Origin: Betaproteobacteria bacterium HGW-Betaproteobacteria-2
GTDB taxonomy: Bacteria; Pseudomonadota; Gammaproteobacteria; Burkholderiales; Methylophilaceae
DNA length: 8,523 bases
Assembly: GCA_002842255.1 (NCBI GenBank)
Contig: PHCM01000052.1
Span: 1-8,523, forward strand
Reading direction: 5' to 3'
Part shown: positions 1 to 6,766 of the stretch, one piece after another
How positions within the stretch are numbered: the first letter of the stretch is position 1
How the letters are laid out: the number at the start of each line of letters is the position of its first letter
Position numbers and translations under genes: made by a program
The notes under the pieces: generated by a model
Database searches by the model: none
What the model was told of the DNA's origin: nothing
What the model saw: the letters and a program-made list of their open reading frames with translations, nothing else

Positions 1-917
1 TGCAGACCGAACACAAGGCCGTCATCGACCCGGTGCGTGAACTGGAACGTCTGGGTTTCGAAGCGACTTTCCTGCAGCCGGAGCCGAATGGCCTGTTGGA
101 TATCGAGAAATTCAAGGCAGCGATACGGCCGGATACCGTGCTGGCCTCTGTCATGCTGGTCAACAATGAAATCGGCGTGATCCAGGACATCGAAGCCATC
201 GGCAACCTCTGCCGCGAACATGGCATCATCTTCCACGTGGATTCCGCCCAGGCCACCGGCAAGGTCGCCATCGATCTGGAGAAACTGCCGGTCGACCTCA
301 TGAGCTTTTCCGCGCACAAGACCTATGGCCCCAAGGGCATAGGCGCGCTGTATGTACGTCGCAAGCCACGTGTGCGTCTGGAAGCACAGATGCACGGCGG
401 CGGTCATGAACGCGGCCTGCGCTCCGGCACTTTGGCGACACACCAGATCGTCGGTATGGGCGAAGCTTTCCGTATCGCCCGCGAAGAAATGGAACTGGAA
501 AACGCGCGCATCCGCCGCCTGCGCGACAGACTGCTGAGCGGCCTGCAGGATATCGATGAGGTCTATGTCAATGGCGACCTCAAGCAGCGTGTGCCGCACA
601 ATTTGAACATCAGCTTCAACTTCGTCGAGGGTGAATCGCTGATCATGGCGGTGAAAGATATCGCGGTCTCCTCTGGTTCGGCATGTACTTCTGCCAGCCT
701 GGAACCCAGCTACGTGCTACGCGCGCTTGGTCGCTCGGACGAACTCGCACACAGCTCCATCCGCTTCTCGATCGGCCGTTTCACCACGGAAGAAGACATC
801 GATTACACGGTGGCACTGATGAAGAGCAAGATCGGCAAGCTGCGCGAACTCTCACCATTGTGGGAGATGCACCTGGAAGGGATTGATTTGTCCAAAGTAG
901 AGTGGGCAGCCCACTAA
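1..917 (+). CDS. iscS: Cysteine desulfurase IscS (5' truncated by window)
   Basis: This PLP-dependent desulfurase removes sulfur from L-cysteine as a persulfide and passes it to IscU and other acceptors in the cytosol. The reading frame is open from the first full codon at position 3 to TAA at 915-917, giving 304 residues that line up without gaps on residues 101-404 of the 404-residue E. coli protein. About the first 100 residues are therefore outside the window. Visible key residues are the His of the TEHKAV segment (codon 12-14, equivalent to His104), the PLP-binding Lys in [12 protein letters not shown] (318-320, Lys206) and the persulfide Cys in [10 protein letters not shown] (684-686, Cys328). 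The C-terminus [18 protein letters not shown] matches the IscU-docking tail of true IscS and differs from NifS or SufS. It is the first visible gene of the isc operon; whether iscR precedes it cannot be seen. Confidence 0.98.
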   Translation, partial: QTEHKAVIDPVRELERLGFEATFLQPEPNGLLDIEKFKAAIRPDTVLASVMLVNNEIGVIQDIEAIGNLCREHGIIFHVDSAQATGKVAIDLEKLPVDLMSFSAHKTYGPKGIGALYVRRKPRVRLEAQMHGGGHERGLRSGTLATHQIVGMGEAFRIAREEMELENARIRRLRDRLLSGLQDIDEVYVNGDLKQRVPHNLNISFNFVEGESLIMAVKDIAVSSGSACTSASLEPSYVLRALGRSDELAHSSIRFSIGRFTTEEDIDYTVALMKSKIGKLRELSPLWEMHLEGIDLSKVEWAAH

Positions 918-919
918 AA

Positions 920-1020
920 TACCGTGAAAGGAGAAGGGTTAAGGGTAAAGGGTCAAAACATATCCCCCTCACCCTTGAGCGCAGAAAGCGCATTCCCTTC
1001 CCCCTTCACCCTTCACAGTA
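920..1020. repeat. Purine/pyrimidine-rich imperfect inverted repeat between iscS and iscU
   Basis: The 120-bp iscS-iscU spacer is dominated by a G/A-rich arm (920-946, runs of GGG spaced by TTAA or TAAA) and a C/T-rich arm (994-1020). Aligned as an inverted repeat they match at 21 of 27 positions. A smaller nested pair is AAGGGT (948-953) with ACCCTT (971-976). A GCGC-AGAAA-GCGC mini-hairpin lies at 979-991. The transcript could fold into a long imperfect stem between the two cistrons. No U-tract follows, so it does not look like a classic terminator. It could stabilise or process the mRNA, or be a copy of a dispersed intergenic repeat; the sequence alone cannot decide. Confidence 0.6.
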
Positions 1021-1037
1021 ACTGAAAGGAATACAAA

Positions 1038-1433
1038 ATGGCATATTCAGACAAAGTATTGGACCACTACGAGAACCCCCGTAACGTTGGCACGCTGGAC
1101 AAGAACGACCCGCACGTCGGCACCGGCATGGTCGGCGCTCCGGCCTGTGGCGATGTCATGAAACTGCAGATCAAGGTCAACGACAGCGGCATCATCGAAG
1201 ATGCCAAGTTCAAGACCTATGGCTGCGGTTCCGCGATTGCGTCCAGCTCCCTGGTAACGGAATGGCTGAAGGGCAAGTCACTGGACGAAGCAGCGCAGAT
1301 CAAGAATTCCGCCATTGCGGAAGAACTGGCATTGCCGCCGGTCAAGATCCACTGCTCCGTGCTGGCGGAAGATGCCATCAAGGCAGCAGTCGCCGACCTG
1401 CAAGCGAAACAGTCGGACAAAGAGGTGGCGTAA
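1038..1433 (+). CDS. iscU: Fe-S cluster assembly scaffold IscU
   Basis: IscU is the scaffold on which IscS, with electrons from Fdx, assembles a [2Fe-2S] cluster before HscBA-driven transfer to target proteins. The product is 131 residues (E. coli 128) and opens with the typical MAYSDKVLDHYENPRNVG. Ligand residues are at the E. coli positions: Cys37 and Asp39 (APACGD), Cys63 (YGCGSAIASS) and His105-Cys106. The HscA recognition motif LPPVK is at 99-103, directly before them. The start is well supported: AAAGGA at 1025-1030 lies 7 nt before the ATG, and homology begins there. The extra residues form a polar C-terminal tail (KQSDKEVA). It lies unusually far (120 bp) from iscS but only 3 nt from iscA. 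Confidence 0.98.
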   Translation: MAYSDKVLDHYENPRNVGTLDKNDPHVGTGMVGAPACGDVMKLQIKVNDSGIIEDAKFKTYGCGSAIASSSLVTEWLKGKSLDEAAQIKNSAIAEELALPPVKIHCSVLAEDAIKAAVADLQAKQSDKEVA

Positions 1434-1436
1434 GGC

Positions 1437-1760
1437 ATGGCCATCACCCTGACTGAAACAGCTGCCAGGCGCGTGGAAAAATTCCTGGCCAACCGTGGCA
1501 AGGGCATCGGCCTGCGCCTGGGCGTCAAGACCACAGGTTGCTCCGGCATGGCGTATACGCTTGAGTTCGTCGATGAAACCAAACCCGAGGATATCGTTTT
1601 CGAAAGCCGCGGCATCAATGTCATCATCGACCCCAAGAGTCTGGTCTATATCGACGGCACGGAGCTGGATTTTGCCAAGGAAGGCCTGAACGAGGGTTTC
1701 AAGTTCAACAACCCGAACGTCAAGGACGAATGCGGCTGTGGCGAGAGCTTTACTGTATAA
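1437..1760 (+). CDS. iscA: Iron-sulfur cluster carrier IscA
   Basis: This is an A-type carrier (HesB/IscA family) that binds iron or an Fe-S cluster and passes it to apoproteins, mainly of the [4Fe-4S] type. It has 107 residues, the same length as E. coli IscA. The three conserved cysteines are present at Cys35 (TTGCSGMAY), Cys99 and Cys101 (DECGCGESF). The ATG follows the iscU stop by 3 nt, and a purine-rich AGAGG at 1421-1425 inside the iscU end is the likely ribosome binding site, so translation is probably coupled to iscU. ErpA and SufA share the fold, but the position directly after iscU and the FTV C-terminus favour IscA. A terminator-like hairpin follows 46 nt after its stop. Confidence 0.96.
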   Translation: MAITLTETAARRVEKFLANRGKGIGLRLGVKTTGCSGMAYTLEFVDETKPEDIVFESRGINVIIDPKSLVYIDGTELDFAKEGLNEGFKFNNPNVKDECGCGESFTV

Positions 1761-1806
1761 AGCCGATCCATCGCACAGGTTTTCCATCACTCATCCTGCT
1801 TTCGCC

Positions 1807-1834
1807 GCCACACAAAGCGTGTGGCTTTTGCTTT
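1807..1834 (+). terminator. Terminator or attenuator-like hairpin between iscA and hscB
   Basis: GCCACAC (1807-1813) and GTGTGGC (1819-1825) form a perfect 7-bp GC-rich stem with a 5-nt loop (AAAGC), followed at once by TTTTGCTTT. This has the form of a Rho-independent terminator, although the T-tract is interrupted and the stem is short. It lies inside the isc operon, so it probably acts as a partial terminator that lowers hscBA-fdx expression relative to iscSUA, or as a 3'-end stabiliser after processing. I found no convincing sigma-70 promoter between it and hscB; the best -10-like string is TTTAAT at 1832-1837 with no matching -35. Confidence 0.6.
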
Positions 1835-1876
1835 AATGCCTTGTATGCACAACGCGCCCAACAGGCTGTATCAACA

Positions 1877-1921
1877 ATGACCCAGATATGACCCATAAAT
1901 GACTCAGAGCATCACTCAAAA
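1877..1921 (+). repeat. Short tandem repeat spanning the hscB start codon
   Basis: Three adjacent 11-bp units begin with ATG: ATGACCCAGAT (1877-1887), ATGACCCATAA (1888-1898) and ATGACTCAGAG (1899-1909). A degenerate fourth copy, ATCACTCAAAA, follows at 1911-1921. Units 1 and 2, and units 1 and 3, match at 9 of 11 positions. Because 11 is not a multiple of 3, the three ATGs are in three different frames. The first two open 4-codon ORFs (M-T-Q-I and M-T-H-K), each ending in a TGA that overlaps the next ATG as ATGA. The last ATG is the hscB start. A weak AGG (1863-1865) lies 11 nt before the first ATG; no clear ribosome binding site lies before the hscB ATG itself. This suggests chained re-initiation, but that is inference. 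Confidence 0.7.
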
Positions 1922-2435
1922 TCATTTCGAATTGTTTGACCTGCCGGTGCAATTCAGCATCGATCTCGACCAGCTCAACCAGCAGTTTCGCAAGGTGCAA
2001 AGCGAGGTTCATCCTGACCGTTTCGCTGCGGCTTCCGGCGCAGAGCGGCTGAAGTCGATGCAACTCGCCACGCAGGCCAATGAGGCCTACCAGACGCTGA
2101 AAAAACCGACCTCGCGCGCACGCTATCTTTTGCAACTGCATGGCATCGATACGCAGGAAGACAGCAATACTGCCATGCCCGGCGACTTCCTGATGCTGCA
2201 GATGGAATGGCGTGAAGCCATGGAGGAAGCATCGGATGCCCATGACATCGATGCACTGGAACGGCTGTTGACAGAGATGCGCAAAGCTGCCAGACAATTC
2301 CAGCAGGATCTGCAGCAGCAACTGGATGAAAATCGGGCATTTGAACAGGCTTCCGGCACCGTCAGAAAACTCAGTTTTATCGACAAGGTACAGGCAGACA
2401 TCGAACAGACCATCTCCAAACTGGAAGATGCCTGA
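1899..2435 (+). CDS. hscB: Fe-S assembly J-domain co-chaperone HscB (Hsc20)
   Basis: HscB is the dedicated J-protein that brings IscU to HscA and stimulates the HscA ATPase. The product has 178 residues (E. coli 171). The N-terminal J-domain, about residues 9-80, starts at FELFDLPVQF and carries the HPD tripeptide at 38-40 (EVHPDRF). The C-terminal three-helix domain, about 95-178, ends with TVRKLSFIDKVQADIEQ, which matches the IscU-binding part of the family. ATG 1899 is the earliest possible start because an in-frame TAA directly precedes it (1896-1898). The first eight residues (MTQSITQN) are encoded by a short tandem repeat and have no counterpart in E. coli HscB. It has no obvious ribosome binding site of its own. 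Confidence 0.96.
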   Translation: MTQSITQNHFELFDLPVQFSIDLDQLNQQFRKVQSEVHPDRFAAASGAERLKSMQLATQANEAYQTLKKPTSRARYLLQLHGIDTQEDSNTAMPGDFLMLQMEWREAMEEASDAHDIDALERLLTEMRKAARQFQQDLQQQLDENRAFEQASGTVRKLSFIDKVQADIEQTISKLEDA

Positions 2436-2466
2436 AAAACCGCCGACAGGATGTAGAATTTAACCC

Positions 2467-4332
2467 ATGGCCCTATTACAAATCGCCGAACCCGGCATGA
2501 GCGCAGCACCACACCAGCACAAACTGGCAGTGGGCATCGACCTTGGCACCACCAACTCGCTGGTTGCCACCGTACGCAGTGGCATGAGCACAGTGCTGCA
2601 CGACGAGGAAGGACATGCACTTTTGCCGTCGGTCGTGCACTACCTGCCGGATGGCAGCGTCGAAGTTGGCTACACCGCTCAGGCGCAGCAAAGCCAGGAC
2701 CCGCACAACACCATCGTCTCAGTAAAACGCTTCATGGGTCGTGGACTGAAAGATGTCGGCGACACTGCGCAATTACCTTACCAGTTCGTAGACACCCCGG
2801 GCATGCTGCAGATCCAGACCCGCGCCGGCCAAAAAAGTCCGGTGGAAGTCTCTGCGGAAATCCTCAAGGTATTGAAACAGCGGGCAGAAAAGGCACTCGG
2901 CGGCGAATTGACCGGTGCAGTCATCACGGTGCCTGCCTATTTCGACGATGCCCAGCGTCAGGCCACCAAGGATGCTGCGAGATTGGCAGGCTTGACCGTG
3001 CTGCGCCTGCTGAACGAACCCACCGCGGCTGCCGTTGCCTATGGCCTGGATAACGCTTCGGAAGGCGTCTATGTCATCTACGACCTTGGCGGCGGCACGT
3101 TCGATGTCTCCATCCTGCGGCTCTCCAAGGGCGTGTTCGAGGTACTGGCAACCAATGGCGATTCGGCACTGGGTGGTGATGATTTCGATCGCCGCATCTT
3201 CTGCTGGATACTGGAGCAAGCCAAGTTGCCGCCCATCAATCCGGAAGACACCCGCCTGCTACTGACCAAATCGCGCGAAGCCAAGGAATGGCTGTCCGAT
3301 CATACCGAAGCGCGCATCACCAGCATCCTGAAAAGCGGCGATCTGGTCGATCTGACGCTGACCAGCGCCAAACTGAAGGAACTGACACAACACCTGATCA
3401 CCAAAACCCTCAACCCGACCCGCAAGGCACTGCGCGATGCGGGCCTTGCCGTGGAAGATGTCAAAGGCATCGTCATGGTTGGCGGTGCCACGCGCATGCC
3501 GCAGGTACGTCATGCCGTCGCCGAATTCTTCGAGCAGGACCCTCTGACCAATCTGGATCCGGACAAGGTCGTTGCCCTCGGTGCCGCGATTCAGGCCAAT
3601 GTGCTGGCCGGCAACCGCAGCGAAAACGACCTGCTATTGCTGGACGTCATCCCGCTCTCGCTCGGATTGGAAACCATGGGCGGACTGACCGAGCGCGTCA
3701 TCCCGCGCAACTCGACGCTGCCGATCGCACGCGCGCAGGATTTCACCACCTTCAAGGATGGCCAGACCGCCATGAGTATCCATGTCGTCCAGGGCGAGCG
3801 CGAACTGGTGTCCGACTGCCGCTCGCTGGCTCGCTTTGAATTACGCGGCATACCGTCCATGGCGGCGGGTGCTGCACGCATACGCGTGACTTTTCAGGTG
3901 GATGCGGATGGTCTGCTGTCCGTGACGGCCAGGGAACAGACCAGCGGCGTGGAATCCCATATCACGGTCAAACCGTCGTATGGCCTCAGCGAGGACGAGA
4001 TCGCCGACATGCTGCAATCCTCCTTCAATGCGGCCGACTCTGACAAGCAGGCACGGGCACTGCAGGAAGCCCGCGTGGATGCCGAGCGTCTGCTGGAAGC
4101 GATTGCCGCCGCTCTGAGTCAGGATGGGGACTTGCTTGCGGAAGCCGAGAGAAAACAGATAGAAACCAGCATGGAACAACTCCGCAATCTGATGAATAGC
4201 GGGAACAGCCACGAGATTCACGATGCGGTCGAAGCGCTCAACCACGCCACCGAGGAATTCGCCGCAAGACGCATGGATACCTCGGTACGCAAGGCACTGG
4301 CTGGTCAGAAACTGAACACACTGGAACTGTAG
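2467..4332 (+). CDS. hscA: Fe-S assembly Hsp70 chaperone HscA
   Basis: HscA is the specialised Hsp70 that binds the LPPVK motif of IscU and, with HscB, uses ATP to promote cluster release. It has 621 residues (E. coli 616). The nucleotide-binding domain, about 20-385, shows GIDLGTTN (23-30), DLGGGTFD (206-213) and the adenosine motif GGATRMP (339-345). The hydrophobic linker with [10 protein letters not shown] starts near 389-393, the beta-sandwich substrate domain runs to about 510, and a helical lid forms the rest. The start is set by homology: [10 protein letters not shown]...SAAPHQ matches the family N-terminus. An internal Met11 is the alternative. A weak ACAGGA (2446-2451) lies 15 nt upstream, in a 31-nt gap after hscB. 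The EPG/SAAPHQ leader and gene order separate it from DnaK. Confidence 0.98.
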   Translation: MALLQIAEPGMSAAPHQHKLAVGIDLGTTNSLVATVRSGMSTVLHDEEGHALLPSVVHYLPDGSVEVGYTAQAQQSQDPHNTIVSVKRFMGRGLKDVGDTAQLPYQFVDTPGMLQIQTRAGQKSPVEVSAEILKVLKQRAEKALGGELTGAVITVPAYFDDAQRQATKDAARLAGLTVLRLLNEPTAAAVAYGLDNASEGVYVIYDLGGGTFDVSILRLSKGVFEVLATNGDSALGGDDFDRRIFCWILEQAKLPPINPEDTRLLLTKSREAKEWLSDHTEARITSILKSGDLVDLTLTSAKLKELTQHLITKTLNPTRKALRDAGLAVEDVKGIVMVGGATRMPQVRHAVAEFFEQDPLTNLDPDKVVALGAAIQANVLAGNRSENDLLLLDVIPLSLGLETMGGLTERVIPRNSTLPIARAQDFTTFKDGQTAMSIHVVQGERELVSDCRSLARFELRGIPSMAAGAARIRVTFQVDADGLLSVTAREQTSGVESHITVKPSYGLSEDEIADMLQSSFNAADSDKQARALQEARVDAERLLEAIAAALSQDGDLLAEAERKQIETSMEQLRNLMNSGNSHEIHDAVEALNHATEEFAARRMDTSVRKALAGQKLNTLEL

Positions 4333-4341
4333 GAATCAGGA

Positions 4342-4683
4342 ATGCCACAAATCATCGTACTGCCACACGTAGAACTATGTCCGGAAGGTGCAGCCTTCGA
4401 GGCGGAAAAAGGCGTTTCCATCTGCGACAATCTGCTGAATCATGACATCGAAATCGATCATGCCTGCGACAAGGTTTGCGCCTGCACGACCTGCCACGTC
4501 ATCGTGCGCGAGGGTTACAACTCGCTGAATCCGGCAGCCGAGAATGAAGAAGACCTGCTGGACAAAGCCTGGGGCCTGGAACCCAACTCACGCCTGTCCT
4601 GCCAAGCAATCGTCGACGACCAGGACCTGGTCGTCGAAATCCCCCGATACTCCATCAACATGGCCAAGGAAGGCCATCGCTGA
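4342..4683 (+). CDS. fdx: [2Fe-2S] ferredoxin Fdx of the isc operon
   Basis: This adrenodoxin-type ferredoxin donates electrons for sulfur reduction during cluster assembly on IscU. It has 113 residues (E. coli 111) and opens with MPQIIVLPHVELCPEG. Cluster ligands are Cys42, Cys48, Cys51 (HACDKVCACTTCH) and Cys87 (RLSCQA); Cys46 is the extra non-ligand cysteine also present in E. coli. The conserved end EIPRYSIN is present, followed by MAKEGHR. TAGGAA at 4330-4335, overlapping the hscA stop, lies 6 nt before the ATG, so translation is likely coupled to hscA. It is the last gene of the operon: no iscX follows, and the next gene runs in the opposite direction with its stop only 2 bp away. Confidence 0.97.
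   Translation: MPQIIVLPHVELCPEGAAFEAEKGVSICDNLLNHDIEIDHACDKVCACTTCHVIVREGYNSLNPAAENEEDLLDKAWGLEPNSRLSCQAIVDDQDLVVEIPRYSINMAKEGHR
4613..4637. repeat. 25-bp odd palindrome inside the 3' end of fdx
   Basis: TCGACGACCAGG (4613-4624) and CCTGGTCGTCGA (4626-4637) are perfect reverse complements around a single A at 4625. The RNA could fold an 11-bp stem with a 3-nt loop on either strand. It encodes V-D-D-Q-D-L-V-V-E, a conserved protein segment, so codon choice rather than protein sequence creates the symmetry. No T-run follows on either strand, so it is not a standard intrinsic terminator. It may protect the 3' end of the isc mRNA or pause polymerase at the convergent junction; it may also be chance. 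Confidence 0.5.
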
Positions 4684-4685
4684 GT

Positions 4686-5120
4686 CTAGGACTTTGAGCC
4701 TGCCTTGCTGCTCGTAGCGCCAGGTTTTGCAGCCTTGCTGGTAGTTACTGGCTTGCTGGTAGCTTTTGTTCCAACTGTGCCAGTTGGGCTTTTCACAGCC
4801 GTCACCTTGGTTGCGGATTTGCCGGCAGATGCTCCTGGCTTCGCCTGAGAGGCAGGTTCGGCAGACTTGGTCGCCGACTTCGGCGCATTCCCGGATTTTT
4901 TCTCGCCATCCTGCTTTCTGATTTTCGCCCAGTTCTTGCGCCACTCCAGCAACTGCTCCTCTTCAATCTCCAGCTGAATCGCAATCGCCTCTTCCACGCT
5001 CAGTTTTTCCTTGAACAGTCGCTTGGGCAGTTTTCCGCTCATGCGTGACATCACCTTCTGCTGTTCTTCTTCACTCAACAGAAGGGCTTTTTTCATGTAT
5101 TCCGGCTTACCGATCTTCAT
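4686..5120 (-). CDS. Hypothetical protein with histone-H1-like basic low-complexity tail
   Basis: I do not recognise this 144-residue protein. Residues 1-75 are highly charged and probably helical (SEEEQQKVMSRMSGKLPKRL, then EEAIAIQLEIEEEQLLEWRK). Residues 76-144 are a disordered tail made almost only of Lys, Ala, Ser, Thr, Pro, Gly and Val. The tail has internal repeats: KSATK at 81-85 and 101-105, and AKPGA at 93-97 and 131-135. There is no signal peptide or membrane segment, so a cytosolic nucleic-acid-associated role is a guess from the H1/AlgP-like tail. The start is uncertain: ATG 5120 has only a weak GAAAG upstream, while Met9 (ATG at 5096) is preceded by GGAA at 4 nt. Its stop is 2 bp from the fdx stop in convergent orientation, with no terminator between. 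Repetitive codons in the tail could make the frame prone to length changes. Confidence 0.8.
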   Translation of the reverse strand: MKIGKPEYMKKALLLSEEEQQKVMSRMSGKLPKRLFKEKLSVEEAIAIQLEIEEEQLLEWRKNWAKIRKQDGEKKSGNAPKSATKSAEPASQAKPGASAGKSATKVTAVKSPTGTVGTKATSKPVTTSKAAKPGATSSKAGSKS

Positions 5121-5242
5121 ATGACACTTTCATTATTGAAATTGAACGCGCATCAATATTAAGGGTAATTTTTCCAATCAAATTTGAATTTTTTGTGACA
5201 ATCCAGAAGCACTGGCAAATCGACATAGCCTCATGACAAAAC
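5121..5242 (-). promoter_or_regulatory. AT-rich spacer, probable promoter region of the hypothetical gene
   Basis: This 122-bp stretch is much richer in AT than the genes around it, as expected for a promoter region reading leftward into the hypothetical gene. It contains the perfect 10-bp palindrome TCAAATTTGA (5178-5187). A possible leftward -35 TTGATT with TATTGA 17 bp further on is a poor match, so I do not assign exact promoter elements. I see no coding potential. Confidence 0.35.
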
Positions 5243-5268
5243 AAAAAGCCCGCTTACGCGGGCTTTTT
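5243..5268 (-). terminator. Bidirectional intrinsic terminator after the porin gene
   Basis: AAAAAGCCCGC (5243-5253) and GCGGGCTTTTT (5258-5268) are perfect reverse complements with a TTAC loop. In leftward reading the hairpin ends in five U residues and lies 36 bp past the porin stop, so it terminates the porin mRNA. The structure is symmetric, so it could equally stop rightward transcripts that run on from the isc operon through the hypothetical gene in antisense. Confidence 0.93.
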
Positions 5269-5304
5269 GCTGCTGCTTACAACAGGGGGAGTTGTTACAA
5301 CTGC

Positions 5305-6714
5305 TTAGAACGCGAACTGGGTACGGAACAGGATGGCTTTTTCGTCGTCGACTTCCTTGCCGTTCACCATCAAGCCGGCAAAGCCGTCACCCGCATTTTC
5401 AAAGTCAGTCTTGACGTAATCCAGCATGAAACGTACATGCGGATTCGGCACGAACTTCAAACCTGCCGTCCAGGCATCCGCTTCCAGGTAACCGTGGTTT
5501 ACAGCCAATGTCTTGCTGAAATCGCTGGCGTCGAACTTGCTGTAGCGGATACCGGCTTCCCAGGCACCGCCCGTGAAGTTCTTCGGATCGAAATTGCTCT
5601 TTGGTTTCAGGCCTGAGAATGCTCCGCCCTTGTAGCGATCAACCTGACTCTCGCCAGTGATTGTCCACAGTGCCTGCACATAATAGGCTTTGACATCCTC
5701 ATCGACAACGCTATCATCAAAGCTGTTCTTGACCCATTGGCTTTGCAGCTTGAAAGGACCATAAGCCACTGCGGCTTCCAGACCAAGACGGCTGCGGTCG
5801 ATGTCATTATCACCTGTAGAAACAATACTTTGCAGGTAGTTGACGCTACTACGGGTTTCCGTGCTTCTACTGATACCAAAACCACGTGTGCTCTGCGAGA
5901 TATCGCCCTTGGAGAATGCCAGACCGGCATGTGCCAGCCAATCCTTGCTACCTGCCAGTTCGGCAAAGTTTGCTGTCACGCGACCAACGATATCCTTGTC
6001 ATCGACGTTGGCATCTTCCTCAACCTTGTTTTGACCTTCACCGGAGGTGAAACCAAGGGCATAGGTGATACCCGGTACCGGAGCACCATGCACCATGGCG
6101 CCAATTTCCTTGCCAGGGACCAGTTTGTCCACGAAACTACGTTCGACAAAATCGATGTTATTGGAACTGGTCAACTGCTCCATGCTGAATGGCTGCTTGT
6201 ACTGACCGACTCGGAACTGCACAGGCTTCCACCAGGCCACGTTCAGATACGCAACGTCCAGAACCGGGGCATCCCCTGTACCATTGAACACGACTTCGCC
6301 GGAGTAATAATCCAGGAACCTGGCTTTGACACCGATACGGGCACGACGAACATCAAATGTATCCGCACCGGCTTTCTGACCAATAGCACCATCACTTTCG
6401 CTGTAGTCATACCAGCGCGAATCGAAGTGCACGCGGCCATTGATCTGCATGCTGTTCTTGCCATCTTCAGTGCCAATAACGATACCGTCCTTGTAGACCG
6501 CAGTTACTGCACCCGCACGCTTCTTGGCAGCGGCTTCCTTTTCACCGGCGCGGCCCTTGAGCAACAGAGAACCTTCTTCTTCGGTCAGCACGCCTTTTGC
6601 AATCAATGCATTGACAATATCGTCAGTCGAATCGGCCATGGCATTTGCGCCGAAGCCCATCAGCAGTGCACCGGATACGGCAGCAATCACGCCACGTAGT
6701 TTTGCTTGTTTCAT
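5305..6714 (-). CDS. Outer-membrane porin, phosphate-selective O/P (OprO/OprP) family
   Basis: This is a predicted outer-membrane beta-barrel of 469 residues. The Sec signal peptide is clear: basic start MKQAKLR, hydrophobic core, and likely cleavage after AMA at residue 27. A short helical leader (DDIVNALIAKGVLTEEEGSLLLKGRAG, about 31-57) and a charged linker precede the barrel. The barrel starts around MQINGRVHFDSRWYDY (89-104) and shows family features such as TFDVRRARIGVKARF (119-133) and RVGQYKQPFSMEQL (168-181). The last residues, RTQFAF, give the terminal Phe needed for BAM insertion. The start is fixed by the signal peptide and by AGGAG (6723-6727) 8 nt upstream. The family includes phosphate and polyphosphate channels, but homologs are often of unknown specificity. 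A PHO-box-like site upstream would fit a phosphate role. It is flanked by terminators, so it is probably monocistronic. Confidence 0.93.
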   Translation of the reverse strand: MKQAKLRGVIAAVSGALLMGFGANAMADSTDDIVNALIAKGVLTEEEGSLLLKGRAGEKEAAAKKRAGAVTAVYKDGIVIGTEDGKNSMQINGRVHFDSRWYDYSESDGAIGQKAGADTFDVRRARIGVKARFLDYYSGEVVFNGTGDAPVLDVAYLNVAWWKPVQFRVGQYKQPFSMEQLTSSNNIDFVERSFVDKLVPGKEIGAMVHGAPVPGITYALGFTSGEGQNKVEEDANVDDKDIVGRVTANFAELAGSKDWLAHAGLAFSKGDISQSTRGFGISRSTETRSSVNYLQSIVSTGDNDIDRSRLGLEAAVAYGPFKLQSQWVKNSFDDSVVDEDVKAYYVQALWTITGESQVDRYKGGAFSGLKPKSNFDPKNFTGGAWEAGIRYSKFDASDFSKTLAVNHGYLEADAWTAGLKFVPNPHVRFMLDYVKTDFENAGDGFAGLMVNGKEVDDEKAILFRTQFAF

Positions 6715-6722
6715 TCGTCATA

Positions 6723-6727
6723 CTCCT
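6723..6727 (-). promoter_or_regulatory. Ribosome binding site of the porin gene
   Basis: AGGAG on the - strand lies 8 nt before the ATG at 6714-6712. It is the strongest Shine-Dalgarno match in the window and fixes the start directly ahead of the signal peptide. Confidence 0.9.
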
Positions 6728-6766
6728 GGTTAAAAAATCGTTGGGTTGAAATTCAACACGGGAGCG

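Noticed and set aside
33..35. GTG at position 33 as the start of iscS
   Set aside because: The frame is open upstream and encodes the conserved TEHKAV segment, so the GTG is internal and the gene is cut by the window.
979..991. GCGC-AGAAA-GCGC mini-hairpin as an independent terminator
   Set aside because: The stem is only 4 bp and the following ATTCCC has no T-tract; it is better treated as part of the larger spacer repeat.
1278..1790. Antisense frame of 170 codons over iscU and iscA
   Set aside because: Both sense genes are certain from their ligand residues; the antisense frame reflects codon bias in GC-rich genes.
5737..6699. Open frame of 320 codons on the + strand opposite the porin
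   Set aside because: It lies entirely antisense to a porin with signal peptide, barrel motifs, terminal Phe, ribosome binding site and terminator. Its translation shows no coherent domain, so it is a shadow frame.
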